Positions 46,762 through 59,194 of a DNA stretch of 64,000 nt are shown one piece after another. Below the pieces are notes generated by a model, which did no database searches, was not told the origin of the DNA, and saw nothing but the letters and a program-made list of their open reading frames with translations. Position 1 is the stretch's first letter. The number at the start of each line of letters is the position of its first letter. Source of the DNA: Lingula anatina (Eukaryota > Brachiopoda > Lingulata > Lingulida > Lingulidae); contig NW_019775774.1 of the NCBI RefSeq assembly GCF_001039355.2, forward strand, positions 62,001-126,000, read 5' to 3'. The position numbers and the translations under genes were made by a program.

Positions 46762-49700
46762 TTAAAAAGACATATCCTTCCTGGGCTTGTTTAAGAGCCG
46801 TATCATGTTATATGGATATGGTACATCTGGCATTGACAGTCTGTTTAATTCTTGCATCTGGAAAACGCGATAAATCATGTTGATTTTATGTATCTTTTAT
46901 ATCACATTATTATGTAACACAATTGCTTTAAACTAACTTGTAGATATGTAAGGCCTGTATCTCCAAGTTATTCACAGTAAAACATTATGTTTAATGATCT
47001 ACCTACTACACGAATGTATTATTCTATTCCAGTTTTTCTCTCTCCTCACACACACACAGACGCCCATTTTACAAACAAATACCTAGAAAATATACTCAGA
47101 GCGCATGCCTGCGCCACTGAAGCTCATTCCTTAGAATTAGTTGTTTAATAACCGAATTTAAACCAAATTACCAAAATCCAATCGATTCTAAGTCAGCCAT
47201 TCACGAAAATTGCATCAAACCCCGTGAATTTCTTCCGAGTTTTGACCGTTTACTAATAAACCAACAAGGACAAAACAAAACCTCCTTGGCTGAGACAATA
47301 ATAATAATTAATCAAAGTTAAAGATGAAAAACGCTCTCCTACCTGCTCTTCCGTCAGTTCCCATCCGCTAGATGCCCCTACATTGTCTTCCAGCTGTGAC
47401 ATCTTTGTAGCTCCTATAACCACAGAGGACACGGTGGGTCTCTGAAGCAACCAGCGGATAGCTACCTGAGCCACGGTTTTGCCTGAGTTTTGAAAATAAG
47501 ATAAATGTGATAAGCGCTTTGTGACTGGACCTTTGATGTCTGAGTCAAACTCTCCCTGTGTACCGGTAAGTGCATGTTTAATTATGACCAAGAAAATTTA
47601 TCACAAGATGAGCATATATACATAGCAATCTTAATCTGGGACTTATTTAGATTTTGTTTCCTTCTAGTAATTCACATGTGTATGAGAGTGCATGTGATAT
47701 TGTAAAACTAAACATTTGGCTATATTTTCAGAAATATGCATTCATTACCATGTCCCTTTCCTATTTCTTCCATGGCTTCCAGAAGGTTCCAGGTCTTGTC
47801 ATTGTTGAAGTGGTTCCAAGTAGGCTGGTCATGCCTGTGTCGTTGCTCGGGTTGTTCACTTGCCCACCCAATTCTGGTCGCCCGTACATCCCCTGGCCCG
47901 TCCATCCCGCGCTTGAATTTGCCACTTAGAAGGCCACTGAAACGATTGCCTGTACTCTGTGATGTACAATCAAGATAAAAACATTTTCATTATTTAATAA
48001 GCTATGTATTAACAAATGAACTTTGGTGTTTACAGTCCGAATACAACGTTAGAAAGAGAAGTTACTGTAACATACCGGGGTGTCAGGATATGTAGTCCGC
48101 TAAGACTGTACAGGGGGAAGTCTGTCCCCCACTACTTTGTACAGGTGACATTGGGCCCATATACTAACCCCGATACTCTTACTGACCCTAACCTGTACTT
48201 ATCATATGGGACCCTGGAATTCTTGGGACACCGGTATTGAACAGAATGAGGGAAACACGTGTTTAATTTTATTGACATGCTTGTTGACATTCACAGTTTT
48301 GAAAGGGGGAAACCCAAACGTACTGTACCTGTACGTGAGCGGATTTTTCCAAATCACCATTCCTTCACGGCGCCCGGATAGCTCAGTCGGTAGAGCATCA
48401 GACTTTTAAGGATACTCAAGTTATCTGAGGGTCCAGGGTTCGAGTCCCTGTTCGGGCGCGATTCTTATTTTCCTTTTGTATATGAGTCAGCATTGAATAA
48501 CCGGGAAGGGTAATCCGCTAAGAACCTTACAGTCCGTTCCCCATTGTTTTAATTTGTTCAGGCGACATTCGTCTCATATTCTAACCCTCATACTTCAACT
48601 AACCCTAGCTTTTACTAATCATATTGGACCCTGGACTTCCATTCCTGTGACTATCATCCCCTTCACACGGGGACATGCAAGTACATGCAGTGTGCTGCAA
48701 GCGGTCTACAACTGCTGGCCATGGTATCATGGATTATAAACTGGTGTCAATCTTATCAACTACGAAATGACATGGTTGACTGTTATATGGCGGTTTTAGC
48801 AGAAAATTAACCTCAAGGCGGTGATCTATGTATGTCGACACCCTTTAACTTCTATGCTTGAAAAGAGGAGACAACATTTCGTTCATGACTCACCCCTTCA
48901 GCGGACTCCATGGTAAAAACCCGATCCCTTCATTCATACACACGTCAAACAGTTCGTATTCTGTTTCTCGGGTCATCAAGTTGTACTGTTGCTGGAGATG
49001 TGAAGAATTGTTAAGTGTGACAAATAAGGTATACTGCTTCTACAAACACAACATGTTAGACAATAATTTGTTTATGTAGTTTTTTTTAGTGCCAAGTTTC
49101 TAACGTTTGAGCCACTAGCGTAATACACATGACGGCTGGTGAATCTCATTCGTAAGGGCAAAATTAGAAACAAAAAATATCGAAAATAGTCTTTAGATCC
49201 TATTTGTATCAACGGCTTTGTATTGGAAATGCCTTGATGATATAAGTTAATTTATGAAATTTTCAGGATTGATATTGTTCTTTCTTTGTTTATTTATGCA
49301 TAATAATTATTATCATTATTATTATTATTATTATATGGTATACCATGTTTTATAGCCATAATGGCAATATAAAACTGACATATAAAACATTAATTTATGT
49401 ATGCATTTCAAATCCTAACAAACCTGTAGGCTAATAACACTCTCCAGACCCATGAATCTAGTGTGGTCCACAATTTTCTGTAACTGCCATCCTGTCACGT
49501 TACTCACGCCAACATGGCGGACCTTTCCGGCACGCACAAGATCATTGAGGGTACGAAGGGTTTGCTCGACTGAAGTAGCGCTATCCCACATGTGAGTCTA
49601 TAAAGAAACCACTCACCATCATTTGATATAAAAATCTGATTTTGATGTAAAGTATAAAAATGAAATCTTGGTCTTAAAACGTGTGGACCAGTACCCCCTG

Positions 49701-51609
49701 TACAGCAGTTCAAATTAATCAGTACAACTAACGCCAATATGAAACCATATACCGGGTACAGTGAGTACTTGTTGAACTTTCAAACTTAGACTTTGTTAAA
49801 ACCACTCGGTTTATTTGGGATAATAAATATATAGAAATTAGCACTGTTGCATTGATCCACGCGAGTGACAGGTGTGAACAGAAACAATGGTCAGAAAACT
49901 GCACCGTTCCATTTGATTGTCGCTGCATGTCTGGCCAGGGCAATTAAACTAATTAAAAACAACAACACTTACAATCGATGAGAACTAAATAATCTTATCT
50001 ATTGTGACACCAACTATAGCCAGGTGCTAAAAGTTTGCAGTGGTTCATGTACAATAGTACTGTGTGGATGGGATAAAAGATAAAAAGATAAACACCTAAT
50101 AACAGAGAAGACCAGGCCCCTCGTATCTCGAAAGCATCGCGCATTGCAACCGTGCGCAAGAGCCTCGATTCCATAACTCGCCCATACTCGTCCCATATAA
50201 TACATTGTAGCCTGTATTTGATATAGCTATTCGCAATACGCGATGCTTTCGAGATACGGGGCCCTGAATAAAAATTCTATACCTGATACAGGTCGATGTA
50301 ATCAGTTTGCAGTCTCTTTAGACTCTGTTCCACCGCATGCATAATGTGTTTCCTACCCAGACCCACGCCATTAAGGTTATCGAGATACACGTGTGCAAAT
50401 ACTTTTGTGGCAACCACAAATTTCTCCCGATCCTGCCTGAAAACAAGTTGATGAAACCATTTTTATATAATACAAAGCTAGATAAACCCTTACATATCTT
50501 TCAGAACTGATAGTGGTGCGATTATGTAATATTTTTCTTTTTACCTAAAACATATGACATCATATCTATATATGAAGATGCATTATTCAGGCCTTTGGCA
50601 AAAAAGTCAAACTTATTTTCCAACTCATTTTCAGAGTGCATTTTATGCAAACACTCTTGCTTAAAAACAAAAGTTATCATTACTTCTGAAGCCACGTTCC
50701 CACTATCTCCTCCGACTCTCCTCTTTGGTAGATGTCGGCTGTGTCCAGAAAGTTTCCTCCTAACTCAGCAAACCTGTCCATCATAGCGTGTGCTGCTGCT
50801 TCATCCAGGTTGCCAGGCCGGCCTCCCTGTTGATTTACGTAATATGAATAAAAAAAAGCATGACTTGATTATTTTAGTCAAAAACATATACTTAGAGAGC
50901 ATTCACAATGAATGTCATTGAGAATGTCATTGAGAGCCCATTAAAAGATTACGCGGCCTTCTTTTCATGTAGGTCCGCCATACTTAGGTCTCGGCCTTGC
51001 TAGACCTCGGCTCTTATCAATGTGAATGCTCTCTTAAGGACAAGAAATAATAAAAATATAAAGTAAATTGCTACGTTCCGGTAGAAATAATAGGTTATAG
51101 TCAAAAAGATTTAGAAATATGGATGCATTTTTTTCGGGGGGGGGGGGGGAGGGAGGGTTATCTTATAGTTATCTGAAAATATAAATCATATCAAACAAAT
51201 TATCAAAGATATCTGTAATACAGCATACTACACAGTAGCATTCTCAATTATGACGTGCATTGTAGTGCTACAGGTAACTCTAAATTATTCAAATGATTTG
51301 ATATGGCATACATGTAGATGGTTTGCTGGTATAAACGAGTGGGTATTTACAGCTATCGCATGGAACAGAGATTATGCTTTAAAGTCCACATTCGAGTCTT
51401 CAGTAACCGTCTCACATCATGTAATAATCAAGGTTACGTGGAATAAACGTGTAAGTTGAACAGCAGATACTTCAAACAGTACCTCAGCATTAACAAACAA
51501 CAGGAATACTCACCTTATGCTCCCCGAATGTCATTGTGCCCATGCAAATGTTCGACACCTTCAGTCCTGAGCTGCCTAGAAAGTTGTAGCCCATCGACGA
51601 CCCATCCAT
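46762..51609 (-). CDS. Aldo-keto reductase, eight exons, complete
   Basis: Predicted cytosolic NADPH-dependent carbonyl reductase, 362 aa, nearest by eye to the Kv-beta/YajO-like branch. Exons: 51514-51609, 50684-50826, 50283-50436, 49424-49597, 48894-48991, 47749-47936, 47343-47482 and 46762-46857. All have GT-AG ends and consistent phases. It opens [20 protein letters not shown]. The family's catalytic tetrad is present as Asp60 and Tyr65 (FLDTADIY), Lys91 (VVATKV) and His133 (THMWD). [27 protein letters not shown] and [15 protein letters not shown] (cofactor side) follow, ending [20 protein letters not shown]. Exons 1-3 are duplicated at 56,575-57,906. Intron 5 contains a tRNA gene on the other strand. 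It runs opposite to the sulfotransferases and has no evident glycan role. Confidence 0.92.
48075..48235. mobile_element. M1-family MITE, copy 2
   Basis: Starts CCGGGGTGTCAGGATATG, ends GGGACACCGG; internal blocks (TAGTCCGCTAAGA, TACTAACCCCGATACTC) match the element at 31,651. About 135 bp upstream of the tRNA gene. Confidence 0.7.
48372..48458 (+). tRNA. tRNA-Lys (anticodon TTT) with a 14-nt intron
   Basis: Acceptor stem GCCCGGA/TTCGGGC with G discriminator. D arm GCTC/GAGC, anticodon stem TCAGA/TCTGA, anticodon TTT at 48,405-48,407, T arm CAGGG-TTCGAGT-CCCTG. The A box (TAGCTCAGTCGG) and B box (GGTTCGAGTCC) are good. A 14-nt insert (48,409-48,422, AGGATACTCAAGTT) sits between positions 37 and 38, the canonical intron site; without it the loop is a standard CTTTTAA. 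A TTTT terminator is at 48,468-48,471. It lies inside intron 5 of the aldo-keto reductase, antisense, with M1 MITEs on both sides. Confidence 0.93.
48501..48670. mobile_element. M1-family MITE, copy 3
   Basis: Starts CCGGGAAGGGTAATCCGCTAAG and ends CCCCTTCACACGG; it shares GGACCCTGGACTTCCATTCC with the copy at 31,651. It begins 42 bp after the tRNA gene. Confidence 0.7.
50113..50266. mobile_element. Inverted-repeat MITE in aldo-keto reductase intron 3
   Basis: Ends CAGGCCCCTCGTATCTCGAA and TTCGAGATACGGGGCCCTG pair over about 35 bp, with GCATCGCG/CGCGATGC inside. A CAGGG-type end resembles hAT elements; no clear 8-bp target duplication seen. Its duplicate is at 56,413-56,558. Confidence 0.65.
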
Positions 51610-52085
51610 TTTGTCACTGTCGACTGATGTTAACCACAGACAACGAGATGCAGGAACTGGGTCACAGCGTTCAAGTTTACTGTGCCACGTGTTGTCTATG
51701 TATATTCATTATTTATGTTAATAAATCTCATTGGTGCTGTCTTGCACGCGGTACTATCCGTTTAGCAAGATGTCACAGTTACCGGTAGCAACAGGTTTAA
51801 CTCATCTGGGAATAAAGAGGAACAATGTTCCTTCAGGAGATGTGATCTCTAGAACGACCTCTAGTGTGAGTATCAATTGTATTTCTACCTTTGAATGGGT
51901 GACATTCGAGATCATCCTGCTTTTGATTTAAATGATTAGAGAATTTGTAGAAAAATTAAACTTAGGTCCAGCGGTGAGGGTACAGTAATGGCACATTCCC
52001 CTTACTGTGACTCCGTACTTCACGCGGCAGAGAGCATATACATTGTGGAAATGGTAACCGCATAATGGGTCGTTTTAAAGATTAA

Positions 52086-52885
52086 TTGAGAAGTATATCA
52101 AATATCCGTATTGAGCAGGGCCCGCATCCTACGCATACGAAATATATTTTGGATTTGCAAAAACCATGCCATGCTGGACCTTACTGGACAACAATTTTAA
52201 GAGATTGCCTCAGCCAGAATCCATGCATTGCTATATTCTGGTTTGGACTGGTTGCAGAAATAAAGTCCAACCGTTTTCTTATGGCCATTTGTAATGCATA
52301 TATAATCCACTGTGTGTGGATTCAACCAACTGCAAAGAAACGCAGTATAAGAAGAATGTTAAAAGGATAATAACTCTTCCTATGAAATCTTTATTTCACA
52401 ATAAAAACATTGTGAATAACTCATAGAAATAAAATATATTCTGTTTTACCACAAAAACGGCAGTTATAGCTATTTTTCTGATATCTGAGCTTATCTTTAG
52501 ACCACGCGACCTCCATTGATGGCTATACTCTGGCTATTGTATTTAATGTGTATTCAAACATACTGAAGTGGTCGCTAACACTAGTTCCTAGTTTTAATAA
52601 TATATAATAATTAAAATTGCATTGTGCATTTATATGATGGCCATGCATGTCATATTCTGCCTTCAGTTCGTGCTTGTACGCACTGCATGTGTTTGCAAAT
52701 GCCAGAATCTGTTGATTTTTTAGTCAAATGACGGAATGTGCTTTCTTTTGCAACTAACCCAATGGGAAATACATTGAATGAAAATAGATACTTTAAGATC
52801 ATTATCATCGTTGCTTTCCTAAGCTTCATATGAACTCAGTAACGCAACTATGTTGATTAAATTGGCCCGGTATATCATTTACTGA
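52086..52885. other. Spacer between aldo-keto reductase and ST4 promoter
   Basis: Includes a decayed minus-strand membrane-anchor-like exon (about 52,368-52,520) related to 62,640-62,835 and 20,010-20,074. A 94-codon plus-strand frame (52,086-52,370) has no independent coding support. Confidence 0.4.
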
Positions 52886-52890
52886 TACAG

Positions 52891-53146
52891 TATAAAAGGT
52901 CAGTCACAAAGTGGGTGCAACAGCACAAGTGTACATCTAAACCCATCCCATGAGAGATCTGTCCATTTTATCTCAGTGACCTTCTGTTGTCCAAACAGAG
53001 AATTAAAGAGTCCGAAGTCGGCAGTCCAGTGTCACAATGACTTGGTCACACCGTTTCCTTATACATGTACAGCGGTGTATGTGCCGCGCATTGCTGTTGC
53101 TTACCCGAACCAATCCTTCTTGCTAAGACAGTCTTCCATGAGGCGG
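52891..53146 (+). promoter_or_regulatory. TATA box and noncoding first exon of ST4
   Basis: TATAAAAG at 52,891-52,898; start expected near 52,920. The exon-like stretch ends GAGGCGG|GTAAGT at 53,146 and would join the ST4 acceptor GTTTCAG (54,188-54,194). The identical block precedes ST5. Confidence 0.55.
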
Positions 53147-54199
53147 GTAAGTGATACCTTAGGTTCATGATCAAGCAAGATGACCGTTATCATTACAGAC
53201 AATCGAAGAAGGCACTCGGTCTACAAATATGTACATGTACCCGTGCGAGCCCATAGCATCAAACAGATTGGCAGTTCCTGTAACATTTTCGCCAGGGGTT
53301 ATGGCCTCGTGTAGTACGTGGCATTCCATCTCAAGTCGCTGGTTGGTACAGTGAATGTGGTATCTTGTTGTGGATCGCGTTCGAGACTATATCACCTTAA
53401 ATCGGTTTGACCATATTCATTACTTAACAAAATGCGGATATTAAACGCCAACTATAACGTTTAAATAAATCTATACTTATAATATATACACTGTACATTA
53501 ATAATTTTATACTAATAGTAACGGCACCCACGCGTGATATAGCGGGGGGTGTCATGGGATCCAATATAGCAGTGAGTATACCGGGGTATATACCCTATGT
53601 AAGGCTTGAGATAAGTAGGTTATACACCGTGATACGTATACGTTATACCGCATGGTACGGTGAAATGGGATCTTTGGGGGAATACAAGGTCAACAAATCA
53701 CATATCTATGTACGGCCAGTCAAGGACCAATACCCTGCGCAGATGTGGCATAGGCCTATGCATTTCCACATCTGCCAAAGCTGCATATGCACACATTCAC
53801 TGTATCTCTACCAGAAAGCACATAAACTCAGTACAGAGTACCGTCATCAAGGATAAGGGCACCTCATCAGAGGACCAATAGGTGCATCATTGCCCCTTGT
53901 TCACCAACGCATGATATACAACGGAGAAGCCAATCAGTGTTCCGTTTTCGTACGCGTCCTCTTGTATACCTGTTACACACAGGACGTCCATGTGCCTGAT
54001 TTAATAAATGGACTTTTAATTTGACCTAAAAGTAATGCAAAGAGATTAAACAATTATTGACGACAGACTGCTGTGTACTAATTCAGTTTATTTCATTTTA
54101 TTATTTATTTACTTATTTATTTATTTATTTATTTTTTAATGGAGCACCATATTACCCTAGGTTACTTACTCAAATGCTTTCAAACATGTTTCAGGAGAT

Positions 54200-55522
54200 A
54201 TGAGTCAGCTTCGGTGGTGGATTTTCCGCACGTGTCGGTTCCTCTTTAGTTTAGCACAGCGCATTTGGTGGCAATGTAACGGCACCGCTAACACACTGCG
54301 ACTTGCAAGGAATGGTCAACTGTACGAGCAATCTGCCCAGGTTAAAAACATCATATGGAAATGCAAATTAGACCCTTCACGAGAAGCAGAGTCGGACAAA
54401 TTCATTGCCACCCACAGTCATTTCGCACATCCGCGGTGCATAATGGGGGAAAATATCACGCTGATTTACGTCGACGAGAAAGAGGTTTTGTTTGTTGAAA
54501 CGCCCAAGACGGTAGACATCTACAGTTCTGAGCTTAACCCTTTTATGTACATGGCACAGTTTGATTATGCTACTCGTTTAATTGTGCTGCCTATTTCGTC
54601 ATTTCATAGAATCGCCGCTGAAATCGGTGATCCAAAAGGTGATGTGCTGTTACTCTCTAACACAGGGCGATGTGGATCTACGGCAGTCACGCAAATTCTT
54701 GAATCGGTCCCGAGAGTTGTGTCTATGAGCGAACCAGGCGGGTACACAAGTCTGAATATCATCATGAAACGGACCTCCCGCGAGGAATTTGAAAGGCACG
54801 TGAGGAGCGTAGTTCGACTCACGTGCAAACCGATGCAGGATAGCAACCCTCGACTCATTTGTATCAAACCAAGAGCTGAGAATTTTGTTTTTGCGGACAT
54901 AGTGGCGCGGGTTGTACCACAAATCAAACATCTATTCTTATATCGGAACGGCAAAGAAACCGTCCAGTCGTATTACCATGCCTTCGCTTCTCTTCCACAA
55001 ACCAAACGCTCGCATGCTTTGCAAACGAGCCGCATTGCCCACTACCTTTTTCCGCACCTGGCCCGATTCCAATGGGACCTGGGAGTCGACACGGAAACGT
55101 ACCCGTGGTTGGGGGACACCGAGCTGGTGGCGCGTGTTTCCATTATAGGATATTACGTCGCGAGCTGGGCAACCATATGCGCTAATTACCGCAGATTCAA
55201 ACAGAACGGCATGGCCATTAAATCCTTCAAGTATGAAGATTTGATGGAGAATCCGCACCACGCCTGTAAGCTACTGCTGCAATACTGCGACTTGCCAGTG
55301 GAGTCTGCTTCAGAAGCTTGCAAGGCCATGGATCGCGACTCCCAGAAAGGGATGTACGTAACTAACTTGGACACGCATGGAAAAAGAGGGCGGGACTACC
55401 TTATTGATTGGACAAAAGAGGTCCAATCAGAAGCAGACTTATTTTGCGACCGCCTTGGTGTTGCACGGATCGGAGAAACGAGTGTGTTGCCAGACACTAT
55501 TTCTTCCACTGGCGTCAAGTGA
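54200..55522 (+). CDS. Membrane-anchored sulfotransferase-like protein (ST4)
   Basis: 440 aa, single coding exon, ATG five bases after the GTTTCAG acceptor. Anchor region WWIFRTCRFLFSLAQRIWW. The cofactor loop LLLSNTGRCGSTAVTQILES and FLYRNGKETVQSYYHAF match the PAPS 5'- and 3'-site motifs of ST1-ST3. The N-terminal motif reads THSHFAHPRC (Asp of ST1 replaced by Ala), and the end is LPDTISSTGVK. It is clearly a separate subfamily from ST1-ST3. Likely a Golgi enzyme that sulfates a glycan; substrate unknown. AATAAA at 55,582-55,587, a 3'UTR of about 80 nt, is much shorter than in ST1 and ST2. Confidence 0.85.
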   Translation: MSQLRWWIFRTCRFLFSLAQRIWWQCNGTANTLRLARNGQLYEQSAQVKNIIWKCKLDPSREAESDKFIATHSHFAHPRCIMGENITLIYVDEKEVLFVETPKTVDIYSSELNPFMYMAQFDYATRLIVLPISSFHRIAAEIGDPKGDVLLLSNTGRCGSTAVTQILESVPRVVSMSEPGGYTSLNIIMKRTSREEFERHVRSVVRLTCKPMQDSNPRLICIKPRAENFVFADIVARVVPQIKHLFLYRNGKETVQSYYHAFASLPQTKRSHALQTSRIAHYLFPHLARFQWDLGVDTETYPWLGDTELVARVSIIGYYVASWATICANYRRFKQNGMAIKSFKYEDLMENPHHACKLLLQYCDLPVESASEACKAMDRDSQKGMYVTNLDTHGKRGRDYLIDWTKEVQSEADLFCDRLGVARIGETSVLPDTISSTGVK

Positions 55523-55914
55523 TATTCTCCGGAACTAAGTTAAATAACACGCTCTGAGAAATGCCAAGGTATTTTGAAAACAATAAAAGCAATGAGGTAC
55601 AACCGTTTGACTGAAACCTAAGATGACCGTCACGCACACATGGTAAATGCGCCAGTCATTTCAAAATACCCAGCTTATATATCAAGCTTTCAAATATTAG
55701 GGTAACACTGCAACGGTCTGCGTTCTGTAAACATCGATTTTTTATGAGGTGACGGAAACTTATAAATGTCGAGAAAAGAGGACATACAGGTGTGAGCTCT
55801 CGCAAGAAATAAACGTGTAGAATGACACGACTTTTTTAATGGTTAAACAATCTTATTTGGCATTTTCTTAAGATTTTATGTTTAAAAAAAGAGACATCAA
55901 AATAAACAGCTACA

Positions 55915-55944
55915 NTTTTTTAAAAAATTCCCCCCCCCGGGGGG

Positions 55945-55975
<31 letters not shown>

Positions 55976-56040
55976 GGGGGGTCCCCCCCCCCTTCCCCCT
56001 TCCCCCCCCCCCCCCCCCCCCCCCCGGCATTTTGCTCAGG
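55915..56040. other. N plus poly-C/poly-G tract at the duplication junction
   Basis: One N (55,915) is followed by about 100 bases of C and G runs, exactly between the two 6.2-kb units. This looks like low-quality read ends rather than genomic sequence. Confidence 0.8.
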
Positions 56041-56412
56041 CTACGGCCCTGGAAACCATACTGTGAGTACTTGTTGAACTTTCAATCTTAGACTTTGTTA
56101 AAACCTCTCGGTTTATTGGGGATTATAAATATATTGGAATTAGCACTGTTGCATTGATCCACGCGAGTGACAGGTGTGAACAAAAACAATGGTCAGAAAA
56201 CTGCACCGTTCCATTTGATTGTCGCTACGTGTCTGGCCATGCAGGGCAATGAAATTAATTAAAAACAACAACACGTACAAGCGATTAGAACTAAATAATC
56301 GTATCTATTATGATACCAACTATTGTCTGGCGCTAAAAGATCCCAGTGGTTCATGTACACTGTGTGCATGGGATAAAAGATAAAAAGATAAACACCAAAT
56401 AACAGAGAAGAC

Positions 56413-56558
56413 CAGGCCCCCCGTATCTCGAAAGCATCGCGCATTGCGCCAGCGTCTCGATTCCATAACTCGCCCATACTCGCCCCATATAATATATTGT
56501 AGCCTCTATTTGATAAAGCTATTCGCAATACGCGATGCTTTCGAGATACGGGGCCCTG
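56413..56558. mobile_element. Inverted-repeat MITE, duplicate copy
   Basis: Same element as 50,113-50,266, with a 13-nt difference in the centre. Confidence 0.65.
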
Positions 56559-56574
56559 AATAAAAAAATTATAC

Positions 56575-57906
56575 CTGATAGAGGTCGATGTAATCAGTTT
56601 GCAGCCTCTTTAGACTCTGTTCCACCGCATGCATAATGTGTTTTCTACCCAGACCCACGCCATTAAGGTTGTTGAGATACACGTGTGCAAATACTTTTGT
56701 GGCAACCACAAATTTCTCCCGATCCTGCCTGTAAACAAGTTGATGAAACCATTTTTATATTATACAAGACTAGATAAACCCTTACATATATTTCAGAACT
56801 GATAGTGGTGCTATTATGTAATATTTTTGTTACCTAAAACATATGACATCATATCTATATATAAAGATGCATTATTCAGGCCATTGGCAAAAACGTCAAA
56901 CTCAATTTCCAACTCATTTTCAGAGTGCAATTTTATGCAGTCTCTTGTTTGAAAACAAAAGTTATCATTACTTCTGAAGCCACGTTCCCACTATCTCCTC
57001 CGACTCTCCTCTTTGGTAGATGTCGGCTGTGTCCAGAAAGTTTCCTCCTAACTCAGCAAACCTGTCCATCATAGCGTGTGCTGCTGCTTCATCCAGGTTG
57101 CCAGGCCGGCCTCCCTGTTGATTTACGTAATATGAATAAAAACAAGCATGACTTGATTATTTTAGTCAAAAACATATACTTAGAAAGCATTCACAATGAA
57201 TTTCATTGAGAATGTCATTGAGAGCCCATTAAAAGATTACGCGGCCTTCTTTTCATGTAGGTCCGCCATACTTAGGTCTCTACCTTGCTAGACCTCGGCT
57301 CTTATCAATGTGAATGCTCTCTTAAGGACAAGACATAATAAAAATATAAAGTAAATTTCTACGATCCGGTAGAAATAATAGGTTATAGTCATTTCAAAAA
57401 GATTTAGAAATATGGATGCATTTTTTTTTTTTTTTGGGGGGGGGGGAGGGAGGGTTATCTTATAGTTATCTGAAAATATAAATCATATCAAACAAATTAT
57501 CACAGATATCTGTAATACAGCATACTACACAGTAGCATTCTCAATTATGACGTGCATTGTAGCGCTACAGGTAACTCTAAATTATTCAAATGATTTTATA
57601 TGGCATACATGTAGATGGTTTGCTGGTATAAACGAGTGGGTATTTACAGCTATCGCATGGAACAGAGATTATGCTTTAGAGTCCGCATTCGAGTCTTCAG
57701 TAACCGTCTCACATCATGTAATAATCAAGGTTACGTGGAATAAACGTGTAAGTTGAACAGCAGATACTTCAAACAGTACCTCAGCATTAACAAACAACAG
57801 CAATACTCACTTTATGCTCCCCGAATGTCATGGTGCCCATGCAAATGTTCGACACCTTCAGTCCTGAGCTGCCTAGAAAGTTGTAGCCCATCGACGACCC
57901 ATCCAT
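56575..57906 (-). pseudogene. Aldo-keto reductase exons 1-3 only (duplicate)
   Basis: Exons 57811-57906, 56972-57114 and 56575-56728 are open with intact splice sites. They encode the first 131 residues, with Asp60, Tyr65 and Lys91 but not His133 or the cofactor half. The exon 1 donor context is AAA|GTGAGT (AAG in the original; same Lys). The unit boundary falls in intron 3, so exons 4-8 were not copied. Alone it cannot make an enzyme. It could act as an alternative promoter if its transcript ran 7 kb to exon 4 at 49,597; this is untested. Confidence 0.85.
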
Positions 57907-59194
57907 TTTGTCACTGTCGACTGATGTTAACCAAAGACAACGAGATGCAGGAACTGGGTCACAGCGTTCAAGTTTACTGTGCCACGTGTTGTCTATGTAT
58001 ATTCATTATGTATGTTAATAAATCTCATTGGTGCTGTCTTGCACGCGGTACTATCCGTTGAGCAAGATGTCACAGTTAGCAACAGGTTTTACTCATCTGG
58101 GAACAAAGAGGAGTTGATATTGGAAACAATGTTCCTTCAGGAGATGTGATCTCTAGAACGACCTCTAGTGTGAGTATTAATTGTATTTCTACCTTTGAAT
58201 GGGTGACATTCGAGATCATCCTGCTTTTGATTTAAATGATTAGAGAATTTGTAGAAAAATTAAACTTAGGTCCAGCGGTGAGGGTACAGTAATGGCACAT
58301 CCCCCTTACTGTGACTCCGTACTTCACGCGGCAGAGAGCATATACATTGTGGAAATGGTAACCGCATAATGGGTCGTTTTAAAGATTAATTGAGAAGTAT
58401 ATCAAATATCCGTATTGAGCGGGGGCAGCATCCTTCGCATACGAAATATATTTTGGATTTGCAAAAACCATGCCATGCTGGACCTTACTGGACAACAATT
58501 TTAAGAGATTGCCTCAGCCAGAATCCATGCATTGCTATATTCTGGTTTGGACTGGTTGCAGAAATAAAGTCCAACCATTTTCTTATGGCCATTTGTAATG
58601 CATATATAATCCACTGTGTGTGGATTCAACCAACTGCAAAGAAACGCAGTATAAGAAGAATGTTAAAAGGATAATAACTCTTCCTATGAGATCTATATTT
58701 CACAATAAAAACATTGTGAATAACTCATAGAAATAAAATATATTCTGTTTTACCACAAAAACGGCAGTTATAGCTATTTTTCTGATATCTGAGCTTATCT
58801 TTAGACCACGCGACCTCCATTGATGGCTATACTCTGGCTATTGTATTTAATGTATATTCAAACATACTGAAGTGGTCGCTAACACTAGTTCCTAGTTTTA
58901 ATAATATATAATAATTAAAATTGCATTGTGCATTTATATGATGGCCATGCATGTCATATTCTGCCTTCAGTTCGTGCTTGTACGCACTGCATGTGTTTGC
59001 AAATGCCAGAATCTGTTGATTTTTTAGTCAAATGACGGAATGTGCTTTCTTTTGCAACTAACCCAATGGGAAATACATTGAATGAAAATAGATACTTTAA
59101 GATCATTATCATCGTTGCTTTCCTAAGCTTCATATGAACTCAGTACCGCAACTATGTTTATTAAATTGGCCCGGTATATCATTTACTGATACAG

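Larger units (their letters stand above)
49741..55914. repeat. 6.2-kb segmental duplication, unit 1
   Basis: Runs from GAAACCATA in aldo-keto reductase intron 3 to AACAGCTA after ST4. It matches 56,051-62,207 almost base for base, including introns and UTRs. It contains aldo-keto reductase exons 1-3, an inverted-repeat MITE, the ST4 promoter and ST4. Confidence 0.92.

Noticed and set aside
47654-47978. Plus-strand frames of 80-91 codons
   Set aside because: They are antisense to aldo-keto reductase exon 6, which has splice and domain support.
52086-52370. 94-codon plus-strand frame, also open at 58,390-58,674
   Set aside because: Conservation is explained by the recent 6.2-kb duplication; no motif, splice site or start context supports it.
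53554-53856. 100-codon plus-strand frame, also open at 59,855-60,157
   Set aside because: Same reason; it falls in the presumed 5' intron of ST4/ST5.
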